Positions 24,694 through 34,100 of a DNA stretch of 64,000 nt are shown here, one piece after another (within the stretch, counting starts at the first letter, position 1; each line of letters begins with the position of its first letter). The stretch spans positions 868,001 to 932,000 of the forward strand of contig NZ_CP060825.1 of assembly GCF_014489615.1 (NCBI RefSeq). Direction: 5' to 3'. The DNA is from Streptomyces genisteinicus. GTDB taxonomy: Bacteria > Actinomycetota > Actinomycetes > Streptomycetales > Streptomycetaceae. The notes under the pieces are model-generated. The model had not been told where the DNA came from. It was given only the letters and a program-made list of their open reading frames with translations, and searched no databases. Both the position numbers and the translations under genes were made by a program.

Positions 24694-26067
24694 ATGACTG
24701 ATGTGACTTCTGCGAAGAGTGTCCGCCGCCCGCACCACTGGCGGCGCGACCTCGTCGAACTGGCCGCCATGTTCACCGCCGTGGTGGTCGCCGACGCCGT
24801 CGCCAAGCTGGTGGTGCACGGACCCGACGGCCCCGTCCTGCTCGTCGTCGCCGCCGTGACGCTGGTCGCCACGGCCGCGTTCCACACATGGTGGGCACGG
24901 CGCCACAGCCATGCGCCCCCACCGGAACCGGCCGTGCCGGGCGCCGGGGCGGACGGTGACGGCACGCCGCGCGAGACGGTCCTGTGGCGGATGCGGACGA
25001 CCGTCGAGGACGCGCCGGGCAGCCTGGCGGCCCTGTGCTCGGCACTCGCCGCCCTCGACGTGGACATCCTGACGCTCCAGACGCACCCCCTCGCGCACGG
25101 CACGGTCGACGAGTTCCTGCTGCGCGCCCCGGCCGGGCTCGACGCGCAGCGGCTCACCCGCGAGGTCGCCGCGGCGGGCGGCACCAGCACCTGGACCGAG
25201 CGGGCCGACGCCCACGACCTGGTCGACACGCCGACCCGGGTGCTGGGTCTCGCCACCCGCACCGCGCTCGACGCCGCCGAACTCCCGCTGGCGCTGCGGC
25301 AGCTGCTCGGGCGCTGCACCATCCGCTCGCGCCCCGCGCAGACCCTCGGCGGGCGCTCCACGGGTCCGCTGCCCCCGGTGGAGGGCGTCCTGGAGGAGAC
25401 CGTGATGCGGCTGCGCGACCCGGGCGGCGGCACGATCACCGTCGAGCGGCCGTACCTGCCGTTCACCCCGACCGAGTTCGCCCGCGCACGGGCCCTGGTG
25501 GAACTGGACGCACGGCTGGGCCCGCGCGTCCCGCGCAGCCAGGACGTGCTCACCCTGCCCGAGGGCAACGAGATCACCGTCCGCCGCGCCGACCAGGACG
25601 ATGTGGCGCAGGCGGTCGCCATGCACGAGCGCTGCTCCGACCGGACGCTGTCGCTGCGCTACCACGGCCCCGTCGGCGACGCGGACCGCTACCTCAACCA
25701 CCTGCTCGGCCCGCGCCACGGGCGCACGCTCGCCGTGCAGACCGCCTCGGGCCGCCTGGTCGCGCTCGGCCACCTGCTCTGGGACGGCGACGAGACCGAG
25801 GTCGCCCTGCTGGTGGAGGACGACTGGCAGCGCCGCGGCATCGGCTCCGAACTGCTGCGGCGTCTGGTCGCCATGGCCGGGGAGGCCGGCTGCGACAGCG
25901 TCTACGCGGTGACGCAGTCGTCCAACACCGGCATGGTCGCGGCCATGCGGGGGCTGGGGCTGCCGCTGGACTACCAGATCGAGGAGGGAACCCTGGTCGT
26001 CACGGCCCGCCTGGACGCGGCGCAGGGCCGCCGCCCGGCCGCGCGCTTCGAGCAGGCCGAGCACTGA
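24694..26067 (+). CDS. Membrane-anchored ACT-GNAT fusion protein
   Basis: This 457-residue protein has three parts. Two N-terminal hydrophobic segments come first (about residues 21-42 and 48-68, ending TLVATAAFHTWWARR). An ACT-like domain follows at about 94-165 (VEDAPGSLAALCSALAALDV, DILTLQTHP). A linker region leads to a GNAT domain at about 300-440, with ITVRRADQDDVAQAVAMHER, DDWQRRGIGSELLRRLV and SSNTGMVAAMRGLGLPL. ACT domains bind amino acids, so amino-acid control of acetylation is a reasonable inference. The start is ATG 24694. Confidence 0.85.
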   Translation: MTDVTSAKSVRRPHHWRRDLVELAAMFTAVVVADAVAKLVVHGPDGPVLLVVAAVTLVATAAFHTWWARRHSHAPPPEPAVPGAGADGDGTPRETVLWRMRTTVEDAPGSLAALCSALAALDVDILTLQTHPLAHGTVDEFLLRAPAGLDAQRLTREVAAAGGTSTWTERADAHDLVDTPTRVLGLATRTALDAAELPLALRQLLGRCTIRSRPAQTLGGRSTGPLPPVEGVLEETVMRLRDPGGGTITVERPYLPFTPTEFARARALVELDARLGPRVPRSQDVLTLPEGNEITVRRADQDDVAQAVAMHERCSDRTLSLRYHGPVGDADRYLNHLLGPRHGRTLAVQTASGRLVALGHLLWDGDETEVALLVEDDWQRRGIGSELLRRLVAMAGEAGCDSVYAVTQSSNTGMVAAMRGLGLPLDYQIEEGTLVVTARLDAAQGRRPAARFEQAEH

Positions 26068-26095
26068 GACACCTGCCGGGGCGCCTGCCCCGGAC

Positions 26096-26135
26096 CCGGG
26101 TCTCCGTGCCGTCCCCCGTCGGCACGGAGACCCGG
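26096..26135. terminator. Perfect 16-bp hairpin between convergent genes
   Basis: CCGGGTCTCCGTGCCG at 26096-26111 pairs perfectly with 26120-26135 around the loop TCCCCCGT. It follows the ACT-GNAT gene. The remaining 130 bp to the PLP lyase stop are GC-rich without a gene. Confidence 0.82.
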
Positions 26136-26264
26136 AGGGGCCGCGGACGGCACGCGGCCGGCCACGGCGGCGCCGCCCGCGCGGCACGCACCGGCGGCCG
26201 GCGGCCGCACCGCTCACCGCCACGCGCCGCCCTCCCGCCACGGGCCGGAGGGCGGCGCCCCGTG

Positions 26265-27461
26265 TCAGGGGGCGAGCACGGCCGGGACCTCGGCGTCCAC
26301 GGCGCGCAGCGGCCCGCCGCCCAGGGCCTGGGTCAGGTCCCGCCAGAGGTCCTCGACGTCCTCGAGGCCCACGGACATCCTCAGCAGCCGGTCGCTCACC
26401 CCGGCCGAGCGCCGGTCCCCCTCCGCGACGATGCGGTGGCTGATGGACGCGGGGTGCTGGATGAGCGTGTCGACGCTGCCGAGGCTGACCGCGGGGGTGA
26501 TCAGCCGGACACCGGCGATCACCGCGCGCGGGTCGCCGTACGTCTCGAAGGCGACCATCGCCCCGCCGACCGACGGGTAGTGCACCCGGGCGATCCGCGG
26601 GTCGGCGGCCAGCCGGCGTGCGAGGTCGGCGGCCGTCGTCGAGGCCGCCCGGACCCGGACCGGCAGCGTGGACAGGCCGCGCAGCAGGAGGTAGCCGGCC
26701 AGCGGGTGGAGCACTCCGCCGGTCGCGAAGCGCACCTGGCGCAGGGTGCGCGCGAACTCCTCGTCGCAGGCCACCACACCGCCCATCACGTCGCCGTGAC
26801 CGCCCAGGTACTTGGTGGCGCTGTGCAGCACCAGCCGGGCGCCGTGCTCGACGGGCCGCTGGAGCACCGGCGTCGCGAAGGTGTTGTCGACGAGGAGCGG
26901 CACGGAGCCGCAGGCGTGGCGCACGGCCCGCAGGTCGACCTCGGCGAGGGTGGGGTTGGCGGGCGTCTCCACCATGACGAGACCGGTGTCGGGACGCAGC
27001 GCGTCGGCGATGCCCGCCGGGTCGGTCCAGGTGACCTCGGTGCCGAGCAGTCCCGCGTTCAGCAGATGGTCGCTGCACCCGTACAACGGCCGGACGGCCA
27101 CGACGTGCCGCAGGCCGGTGCTGCTCGCCCGCGCCAGCAGGACCGCGGTCAGCGCCGCCATCCCGCTGGCGAAGGCCACGGCCGCCTCGGTGCCCTCCAG
27201 GGTGGCGAGGGCCGTCTCGAAGCGGGCGGTGGTGGGGTTGTCCAGCCGGGCGTAGACCGGCGGGCCCTCCAGCCGCGCGCCCGTCTCGGCGAACGCGTCG
27301 ATCCGCGCCGCTTCTCCGGCGGCGTCGTACGAGGGGTAGGTGGTGGAAAAGTCGAGCGGCGGGGCGTGCAGGCCCAGTTCCGCGAGGTCCTCGCGTCCTG
27401 CGTGCACGGCGTCGGTGGCCAGCGCCCTGGGTGCGGGTACGGCCGAAGCTGCGTTCTCCAT
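26265..27461 (-). CDS. Trans-sulfuration family PLP enzyme (cystathionine/methionine gamma-lyase-like)
   Basis: This 398-residue Cys/Met-metabolism PLP enzyme has the tyrosine/arginine phosphate-site motif PVYARLDNPTTARFE, AVAFASGMAALTAVLLAR, VVAVRPLYGCSDHLL, and the PLP lysine in LHSATKYLGGHGD. Reaction specificity (elimination from methionine, cystathionine or a homoserine ester) cannot be fixed from sequence alone. The start is ATG 27461. The gene is divergent, with a 59-bp gap, from an Lrp-type regulator that probably controls it. Confidence 0.9.
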   Translation of the reverse strand: MENAASAVPAPRALATDAVHAGREDLAELGLHAPPLDFSTTYPSYDAAGEAARIDAFAETGARLEGPPVYARLDNPTTARFETALATLEGTEAAVAFASGMAALTAVLLARASSTGLRHVVAVRPLYGCSDHLLNAGLLGTEVTWTDPAGIADALRPDTGLVMVETPANPTLAEVDLRAVRHACGSVPLLVDNTFATPVLQRPVEHGARLVLHSATKYLGGHGDVMGGVVACDEEFARTLRQVRFATGGVLHPLAGYLLLRGLSTLPVRVRAASTTAADLARRLAADPRIARVHYPSVGGAMVAFETYGDPRAVIAGVRLITPAVSLGSVDTLIQHPASISHRIVAEGDRRSAGVSDRLLRMSVGLEDVEDLWRDLTQALGGGPLRAVDAEVPAVLAP

Positions 27462-27478
27462 GGCGGCATGGTGAACAT

Positions 27479-27492
27479 CTACCGGAAGGTAG
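27479..27492. promoter_or_regulatory. Dyad in the lyase/Lrp divergent promoter
   Basis: CTACC-GGAA-GGTAG is a perfect 5-bp inverted repeat in the centre of the 59-bp intergenic region. Its position over both promoters fits an Lrp-family operator. Confidence 0.5.
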
Positions 27493-27520
27493 CGTCGAGC
27501 TCCCGTGCTACGTTCGGCGC

Positions 27521-28021
27521 ATGGCCGAATCCGTCGCACTGGATCCGGTGGACCTCCATATCCTCCGCCTCCTGCAGAACGACGCCCGGACGACCTACCG
27601 CGAGCTGGCGGCGGAGGTCGGCGTGGCGCCGTCCACCTGCCTCGACCGCGTCACGCGGCTGCGGCGCTCCGGGGTGATCACCGGACACCGGCTCGCCCTC
27701 GACCCCGCCCGCCTCGGCCGCGGTCTCCAGGCACTGCTGATGGTGCAGGTGCGTCCGCACCGGCGGGAGCTGATCGGCCCCTTCGTCGAGCGCATCAGAG
27801 CACTGCCCGAGTCGCTCGCCCTGTTCCACCTCACCGGTCCCGACGACTACCTGGTGCACGTCGCCGTGACCGACATGGCCGATCTCCAGCGCCTGGTTCT
27901 CGACGAGTTCACCTCGCAGCGGGAGGTCGCCCGGGTCGAGACGCGCCTCATCTTCCAGCAGTGGGAGTGCGGTCCGCTGCTCCCGCCGGCATCGGGCCGT
28001 CAGGCGTCCGAGGGCGGATGA
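27521..28021 (+). CDS. Lrp/AsnC-family transcriptional regulator
   Basis: This 166-residue protein has the AsnC helix-turn-helix (LDPVDLHILRLLQNDARTT, then ELAAEVGVAPSTCLDRV). A RAM effector domain follows with VRPHRRELIGPFV and HLTGPDDYLVHVAV. Lrp regulators next to trans-sulfuration enzymes usually sense the amino-acid substrate. The start is ATG 27521. The stop overlaps an upstream in-frame ATG of the next gene (ATGA at 28018). Confidence 0.92.
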   Translation: MAESVALDPVDLHILRLLQNDARTTYRELAAEVGVAPSTCLDRVTRLRRSGVITGHRLALDPARLGRGLQALLMVQVRPHRRELIGPFVERIRALPESLALFHLTGPDDYLVHVAVTDMADLQRLVLDEFTSQREVARVETRLIFQQWECGPLLPPASGRQASEGG

Positions 28022-28059
28022 TGATGACGCGGGGGCCCTTCCCGTACCAGGATGAGCCC

Positions 28060-29739
28060 ATGCCAGCTTCCAGCAGCGCACTGCCGCGCCAGGTCGCCGA
28101 CGCCTACGTCGACGCACTCGTCGAGCTCGATCCGATCACCGGGACGTATCTGGGGGTCGAGAAGAGCAACCGCCTCCTCCCGGACTTCTCCCCCGCCGGC
28201 CAGCAGGAGTCGGCCGCGCTCGCCCGCCGGACCCTCGCCCTGCTCGGCGAGGCCGAGACCAGGCCCGGCGCCGACGCGGAGGCCGAACGCCGCTGCGCCC
28301 GGCTCCTGCGCGAGCGGCTCACCGCACAGCTCGCCGTCCGCGACGCGGACGAGGACCTGCGCACCGTGAGCAACCTGCGCTCGCCCGCGCACTCCGTGCG
28401 CCAGGTCTTCACCCTGATGCCGACCGGGACCGCCGAGGAGTGGTCGGCCGTCGCCGAGCGGCTGCGCGCGGTGCCGCGGGCGCTGGAGGGGTACCGGGCC
28501 TCCCTCGCCCTCGGTCTCGAACGGAAGCTGTACGGCGGGCCCCGGGCGACGGCCACCTTCGTCGGGCAGATGACGGAGTGGATCGGCGGCGGGCACAGCT
28601 GGTTCGAGGAGTTCGTCTCCTCGGGCCCCGCCTCGCTCCGCGTCGAACTGGACGTGGCGGCACGGACCGCGACGCAGGCGCTGGTGGACCTGCGGGACTG
28701 GGTGCGGGACGTGTACGCGCCCGCGATCGAGGGCGCGCCGGACACGGTGGGCCGGGAGCGCTACGCCCGCTGGGTCCGCTACTTCAACGGCACCGATCTG
28801 GACCTGGACGAGGCCTACGCGTACGGCTGGAGCGAATACCACCGGCTGCTGGCCGAGATGCGGACGGAGGCGGACCGGATCCTGCCGGGCGCCGGCCCCT
28901 GGGAGGCGCTGGCCCACCTCGACGACCACGGGACGCACATCGAGGGCGTCGACGAGGTCCGCGAGTGGCTGCAGAGACTGATGGACGAGGCGATCGACGC
29001 CCTGGACGGCACCCACTTCGAACTCGCCGAGCGGGTGCGGCGGGTGGAGTCCTGCATCGCCCCGCCGGGCAGCGCCGCGGCGCCGTACTACACCAGCCCC
29101 TCGGAGGACTTCTCGCGTCCCGGCAGGACCTGGCTGCCGACCATGGGCGAGACCCGCTTCCCGGTGTACGACCTGGTCTCGACGTGGTACCACGAGGGGG
29201 TGCCGGGTCACCACCTCCAGCTCGCGCAGTGGGCGCACGTCGCCGACCAGCTCTCCCGCTACCAGGCCACGGTGGGCACGGTGAGCGCCAACTGCGAGGG
29301 CTGGGCGCTGTACGCCGAGCGGCTCATGGACGAACTCGGCCACCTCCCGGACCCCGAGCGCCGGCTCGGCTACCTGGACGCGCAGATGATGCGCGCCTGC
29401 CGCGTCATCATCGACATCGGCATGCACCTGGAACTGGAGATCCCCGCCGACTCCCCCTTCCACCCCGGGGAGCGCTGGACGCCCGAGCTGGCGCAGGAGT
29501 TCTTCGGCAGCCACAGCGGACGCCCCGCCGACTTCGTGGAGAGCGAGCTGACCCGCTACCTGTCCATGCCGGCCCAGGCGATCGGCTACAAGCTGGGCGA
29601 GCGGGCCTGGCTGCTCGGCCGGGAGAACGCCCGCCGCGCCCACGGGGACTCGTTCGACGCCAAGGCGTGGCACATGGCAGCCCTGTCGCAGGGGCCGCTG
29701 GGCCTGGACGACCTGGTCGAGGAACTGTCCCGGCTCTGA
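28060..29739 (+). CDS. DUF885 family protein, putative metallopeptidase
   Basis: This 559-residue protein shows the DUF885 hallmark WYHEGVPGHHLQLAQW (residues about 380-395), a gluzincin-like HExxxHH arrangement, and the third-ligand region NCEGWALYAERLMDE. There is no signal peptide. Three in-frame ATGs lie upstream at 28018-28026, the first overlapping the Lrp stop. Homology begins near ALPRQVADAYVDAL, so ATG 28060 is preferred. It is likely in one transcript with the Lrp gene. Confidence 0.9.
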   Translation: MPASSSALPRQVADAYVDALVELDPITGTYLGVEKSNRLLPDFSPAGQQESAALARRTLALLGEAETRPGADAEAERRCARLLRERLTAQLAVRDADEDLRTVSNLRSPAHSVRQVFTLMPTGTAEEWSAVAERLRAVPRALEGYRASLALGLERKLYGGPRATATFVGQMTEWIGGGHSWFEEFVSSGPASLRVELDVAARTATQALVDLRDWVRDVYAPAIEGAPDTVGRERYARWVRYFNGTDLDLDEAYAYGWSEYHRLLAEMRTEADRILPGAGPWEALAHLDDHGTHIEGVDEVREWLQRLMDEAIDALDGTHFELAERVRRVESCIAPPGSAAAPYYTSPSEDFSRPGRTWLPTMGETRFPVYDLVSTWYHEGVPGHHLQLAQWAHVADQLSRYQATVGTVSANCEGWALYAERLMDELGHLPDPERRLGYLDAQMMRACRVIIDIGMHLELEIPADSPFHPGERWTPELAQEFFGSHSGRPADFVESELTRYLSMPAQAIGYKLGERAWLLGRENARRAHGDSFDAKAWHMAALSQGPLGLDDLVEELSRL

Positions 29740-29749
29740 CCGCGGACGC

Positions 29750-29795
29750 CCGCGGCGGTGCTCCCGTCCGGTGCCGGACGGGCGTGCCGCCGCGG
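29750..29795. terminator. Two-tier bidirectional hairpin
   Basis: The outer stem CCGCGGCGG/CCGCCGCGG (29750-29758 with 29787-29795) encloses the inner stem CCCGTCCG/CGGACGGG (29763-29770 with 29775-29782, loop GTGC). All pairs in both stems are perfect. It sits in the 58 bp between the convergent DUF885 and rhodanese genes. Confidence 0.85.
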
Positions 29796-29797
29796 CG

Positions 29798-30478
29798 TCA
29801 GCAGCCGCAGTCGCCGTCGACGGGCGCGGTCAGGGGGTCGGCCTCGCGGCGGCGGGTGCCCTCCCAGGTCTCGTAGGCGAAGCCCTCGCGCACCCAGTAC
29901 TCGAAGCCGCCGAGCATCTCCTTGACCTGGAAGCCGAGTCCGGCGAGCGCGAGGGCCGCCCGGGTGGCTCCGTTGCAGCCTGGGCCCCAGCAGTAGGTCA
30001 CGACCGGCACCGACCGGTCCAGCAACCGCTCCGCCTGCTCGGCGACGAGCGCCGTCGGCAGGTGGACCGCGCCGGGCACATGGCCCTGGTCCCAGGACTC
30101 GGTCGAGCGGGAGTCGAGCACGACGAAGCCCGGGTCGCCGCCCGAGGAGAGCGCGGCGGCGACATCGGAGACGTCGGCGTGGAAGGCGAGACTCGCGCCG
30201 AAGTACGCGACCGCCGCGGCGGGCGGGGCGGGCGGGACGCGGAGGACGGCATTGGCCGCGGGGGCGCTCGGAGCGGTGTGCGGGCCGGTGTGCCGCGTGG
30301 CGTCCGGCGCGGTGCGGGGCGCGGCGCCGGGCGCGGCGCGGAGCGGGGCGGTCTGCTGTGCGGTGTCCGGGGCGACGTGGTGCGCGGTGTGCTGTCCGGC
30401 GTGGTGCGCGGTGTCCCGGGTGCTGTGCCGAGAGGTGTGCTGGGTGGAGTCCTGGGTGCTGTGCTGGGTGGTGTCCAT
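29798..30478 (-). CDS. Rhodanese-domain protein with a long Thr/His/Ala-rich N-terminus
   Basis: This 226-residue protein has about 85 residues of low-complexity sequence with repeated TQH, TAH and TAP units (for example TQDSTQHTSRHSTRDTAHH). A rhodanese domain follows with FVVLDSRSTESWDQGHVPGAVHLP and the active-site cysteine loop VTYCWGPGCNGAT. It ends in GDCGC. Rhodaneses move sulfane sulfur. The start is ATG 30478. A divergent Lrp regulator lies 94 bp away. The N-terminal coding DNA consists of GTG/GCG repeats that may be unstable. Confidence 0.87.
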   Translation of the reverse strand: MDTTQHSTQDSTQHTSRHSTRDTAHHAGQHTAHHVAPDTAQQTAPLRAAPGAAPRTAPDATRHTGPHTAPSAPAANAVLRVPPAPPAAAVAYFGASLAFHADVSDVAAALSSGGDPGFVVLDSRSTESWDQGHVPGAVHLPTALVAEQAERLLDRSVPVVTYCWGPGCNGATRAALALAGLGFQVKEMLGGFEYWVREGFAYETWEGTRRREADPLTAPVDGDCGC

Positions 30479-30572
30479 GGCCGGAAATCTACGGCCGCCC
30501 ACGCGGCCGGTGAAGAGACTTTCCCCGGGCTCCGCCTTGATGAGCCGGGGAATCCCCTGCTATTCATGCGCC

Positions 30573-31019
30573 ATGAGCGGATATTCACCGGACGCCACGG
30601 ACTGGCGCATCCTCGGCGCCCTCCAGGCCCAGGGCAGGGCGAGCTTCACCGAACTGGCCAAGGCGGTCTCCATGTCGGCGAGCGCCGTCACGGAGCGCGT
30701 GCGCCGGCTGGAGGAGGCCGGTGTCATCAAGGGCTACACGGCCGTGGTCGACCCGGAGCGGCTCGGGCTGCCGATCCTGGCGCTGGTGCGCCTGCGGTAC
30801 CCGACCGGCAACTACAAGCCGTTCCACGACCTGCTGGACACGACGCCCGAGATCGTGGAGGCGCACCACGTCACGGGCGACGACTGCTTCGTGCTGAAGG
30901 TCACCGCGCGCTCGATGCGGCACCTGGAGGAGGTCTCCGGCAAGATCGGCGGCCTCGGCTCGGTGACCACCAGCGTGGTGTACTCCTCCCCACTGCCGAG
31001 CCGGGCGATCAGCCGCTGA
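30573..31019 (+). CDS. Lrp/AsnC-family transcriptional regulator
   Basis: This 148-residue protein has the HTH segment SFTELAKAVSMSASAVTERV and the RAM domain with HHVTGDDCFVLKVTARSM and the conserved SVVYSSPL ending. It is divergent from the rhodanese gene across a 94-bp gap, so sulfur or amino-acid control of the rhodanese is a plausible role. The start is ATG 30573. It is only distantly similar to the regulator at 27521. Confidence 0.92.
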   Translation: MSGYSPDATDWRILGALQAQGRASFTELAKAVSMSASAVTERVRRLEEAGVIKGYTAVVDPERLGLPILALVRLRYPTGNYKPFHDLLDTTPEIVEAHHVTGDDCFVLKVTARSMRHLEEVSGKIGGLGSVTTSVVYSSPLPSRAISR

Positions 31020-31069
31020 ACTCCGCGGGCTTCCGGGCTTCCCGGGCCTCCGGGCCGCCGGACCTCGCG

Positions 31070-31113
31070 GGCCGGAGGCGGGCGGCCCCGGCGGGGCCTC
31101 CGGGCCTCCGGCC
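31070..31113. terminator. Hairpin between the Lrp and sbcC genes
   Basis: GGCCGGAGGC at 31070-31079 pairs with GCCTCCGGCC at 31104-31113; the enclosed sequence is itself highly self-complementary. It lies in the 103-bp convergent gap. Confidence 0.55.
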
Positions 31114-31122
31114 CCCGTCCCG

Positions 31123-34100
31123 TCAGTCGCCGGGCAGATCGCCCGTCCGCAGGCGCACCGCCGACCCGGAGCGCTCCTTGACGACCTCCAGCTGGACGGG
31201 GATCCGGCGCCGCAGGTCCCCGACATGGCTGACGATGCCCACGCTGCGGTCCCGTTCGCGCAACGAGTCGAGGACGTCGAGCACCTCGTCCAGCGTCTGC
31301 TCGTCGAGGCTGCCGAAGCCCTCGTCCACGAAGAGGGTGTCCAGCCGGGTGCCGCCCGCCTCGTCGGTCACCACGTCGGCGAGACCGAGCGCCAGTGCCA
31401 GCGAGGCGAAGAACGTCTCCCCGCCGGAGAGGGTCGCCGTGTCGCGCTCCCGGCCCGTCCAGGCGTCGACCACGTGCAGTCCGAGACCGGCACGCCGTCC
31501 GCCCGCGCGGGCGTCGGAGTGCACCAGGGTGTAGCGGCCCGACGACATCCGCTGGAGCCGCACGGTGGCGGCCGCGGCCACCTGCTCCAGCCGGGCGGCC
31601 AGCACATAGGACTCCAGACGCATCCTGCGCTCGTTCTCCGCCGACGTGCCGGCCGTGAGGCCGGCCAGCCGGGCCACCCGGTCGTAGCGCTCGCGCACCG
31701 GCGCGAGACCGCGTACCTCGCGCAGCGCGTCGGCCGACAGCCGGTCCAGCGCGGCGCAGCGCTCCCTGGCCCCGGCGAGCCGCGCGGCCGCGTCCCGCGT
31801 CCGGGCTTCTGCGGCCGCCGCGGACGCCTCGGCGGTCTCGGGCACGGCCCCGGGGAGGGCGGCGGCCGCGCGGGCGTCCTCCTCGGCCAGCCGCTCGGCC
31901 ACCGCGGCCGCCTCCGTGCGCCAGGACTCCACAGCGGCCTCGGCCTCGCGGCGTGCCCGCTCGCCGAGCACGGCCCCGGCCGCCTCGGTGGGCGACGCGA
32001 AACCGGCGTCGCGGGCGGCTTCGGCGAGCCGCTCCCCGGACTCTTCCAGCCGCTGCTCCGCCGCGTCGACCTGCCGCAGGGCCTCGGCGGCAGCGGCGAG
32101 CAGGGCGACGCGGCGTTCCAGGCGTGCGGCGTGCTCCGCGACGCTCGCCGATCCGCCGCGCGCACGGACGAGTTCGGCCTCGGCGGCGGCCTGCTCCCGG
32201 TCGATCGCCTCGCGCCGCGAGAGACGTGCGGCGATCGACCGCTCCGCCCGCCGGCGGGCCTCCAGCCGTTCGGCGTGCTCCCGCTCGCCCCGTTCCAGGG
32301 CCTCCTGCTCGGCGTGCACCCCGGCGGCGGTGGCGTACGCCTCGGCGTGGCGCTGCTCCAGTTCGGCGACCGCCGCGCGCAGGTCGGCGGCGGCGGGTCC
32401 GGAGTCGGCCCCGCGGGGGCCCGGCACCCCGCCGCCCTGCGTGCCCGCGCCGCCGGACGCGCCACGCGCACCGGGCGCGGCGGCCTGCTCCGGCCCGCCC
32501 CCGGGCGCCGGGGCGGCGACGGCCGCGTGCGAGGTGCGCTCCCGTGCCGGTGCCGCCGCGCCCGGTGCGCGTGCGCGCAGGGCGGCGGCCGCGTGGGACT
32601 CGCGGATGACGGCCAGATCGCGCTCGGCGTCGGCGCGGGTCCGCTCGGCCCGCACGCTCGCCTCGTACGCCGCGTCCTCGGTGGCACGGTCCACATGGCC
32701 GGCCTCCGCCCGTGCGGGGACGGGGTGTTCGGCCGAACCGCAGACCGCGCACGGCTCGCCGGGCACCAGCGCGGCCGCGAGCTCGGCGGCGATGCCCTGC
32801 AGCCGCCGCTCCTTCAGGTCCAGCCAGTGCGCCCGTGCCGCGTTCACCTCGGTGTGCAGGGTGCGGAGCCCCGCCTCGTCACGCTCGGCGCGGGCGGCGA
32901 GTTCGTCGCGCTCGCAGGCGGCCGCCAGCCGGTCGCGGGCGCCCGCGAGGCGGCCCGCCAGGTGCTCGGCGCGGGTCGCGGCCTCCTGCGCGGCGCCGAT
33001 GAGCTCGATGTGGCGGGCGCGCCGGCCCTCCCAGCCGGCCAGCCAGGCGGACGCCTCGTGGAGGGCGTCCTCGTCGGCGCGCGCCTCGCGGTCCAGACCG
33101 GCGCGCTCGCGGGTGATCTCGGCGCTGCGTTGCTCCGCCCGGCGGGCGGACTCCAGCGCCCCCAGCTCCCGCCGCAGGGTGTGCTCCCGCCCGGTGAGCC
33201 GCTCGGCGTCCGCCCCGGCCAGGTCCGGCGGCAGCTGGGCCCGGGCCCGCTCGCGGGAGGCGAGGGCGGCCTCGTGGGCACGGGCGGCCTCGTCGCGCAG
33301 CCGCAGGGCGGGCAGCACCCGGTCGGCGCGCCCGGCCCGGTCCGCGTCGGCGGCCAGGGCGTCGTGGCGGGGCCGTGCCTCCTCCAGGGCGTCAGAGCGG
33401 CGGCGGGTCTCGGCGTACCGACGCTGGAGGCGGGCGAGTTCGCGGACCTCGTCGAGTGCGGCGCGGGCGGCCGCGTACCGCTCGGCGGCGGCTGCGGCGC
33501 GGGCCTCGGCGACCTCGTACGCCTCGCGCGCCCCGGAGCGGGCGACGGCCGCCCACTGGAGCACGACCCCGGCGGTCCCGGGGTCGCCGGGCCGGTGGTC
33601 GGGGGCGGGCCAGTCGCCGGCGGCGCCCGCCGCGGCCTGCGCCATCCGGTGGGCGAGCGCGAGCAGCCGCTCGTCCCCCGACCGCACCTCGGCCTCCGCC
33701 GCGCGGCGCAGATCGGCGAGGCGTTCCTCGACGGCGGCGAAGCGGCGGGTGTCGAAGAGGCGGCCGAGCAGACGGCCGCGGGCCTCGGCGTCGGCGCGCA
33801 GGAAGCGGGCGAAGTCCCCCTGGGGAAGCAGGACCACCTGGCAGAACTGCTCCCTGCTCATGCCGATGAGCTGGGTGATCTCCTCGCCGATCTCCTGGTG
33901 GGAGGTGCTCAGCGCATCCCACCGGCCCGCGGCCGTGTCCCACTCGCGCAGCCGGCTGCGGGCGCGTTCGGTGACGAATCCGGTGCCGCGTGCCTTGGGC
34001 CGGGGCTGGGCGGGGTTGCGGGTGATCTCCAGACGGCGCTCGCCCAGGGTGAGTTCGAGGGTCACCCCGGTGGGTGTGCCGGCCTCGGCGTGATCGCTGC

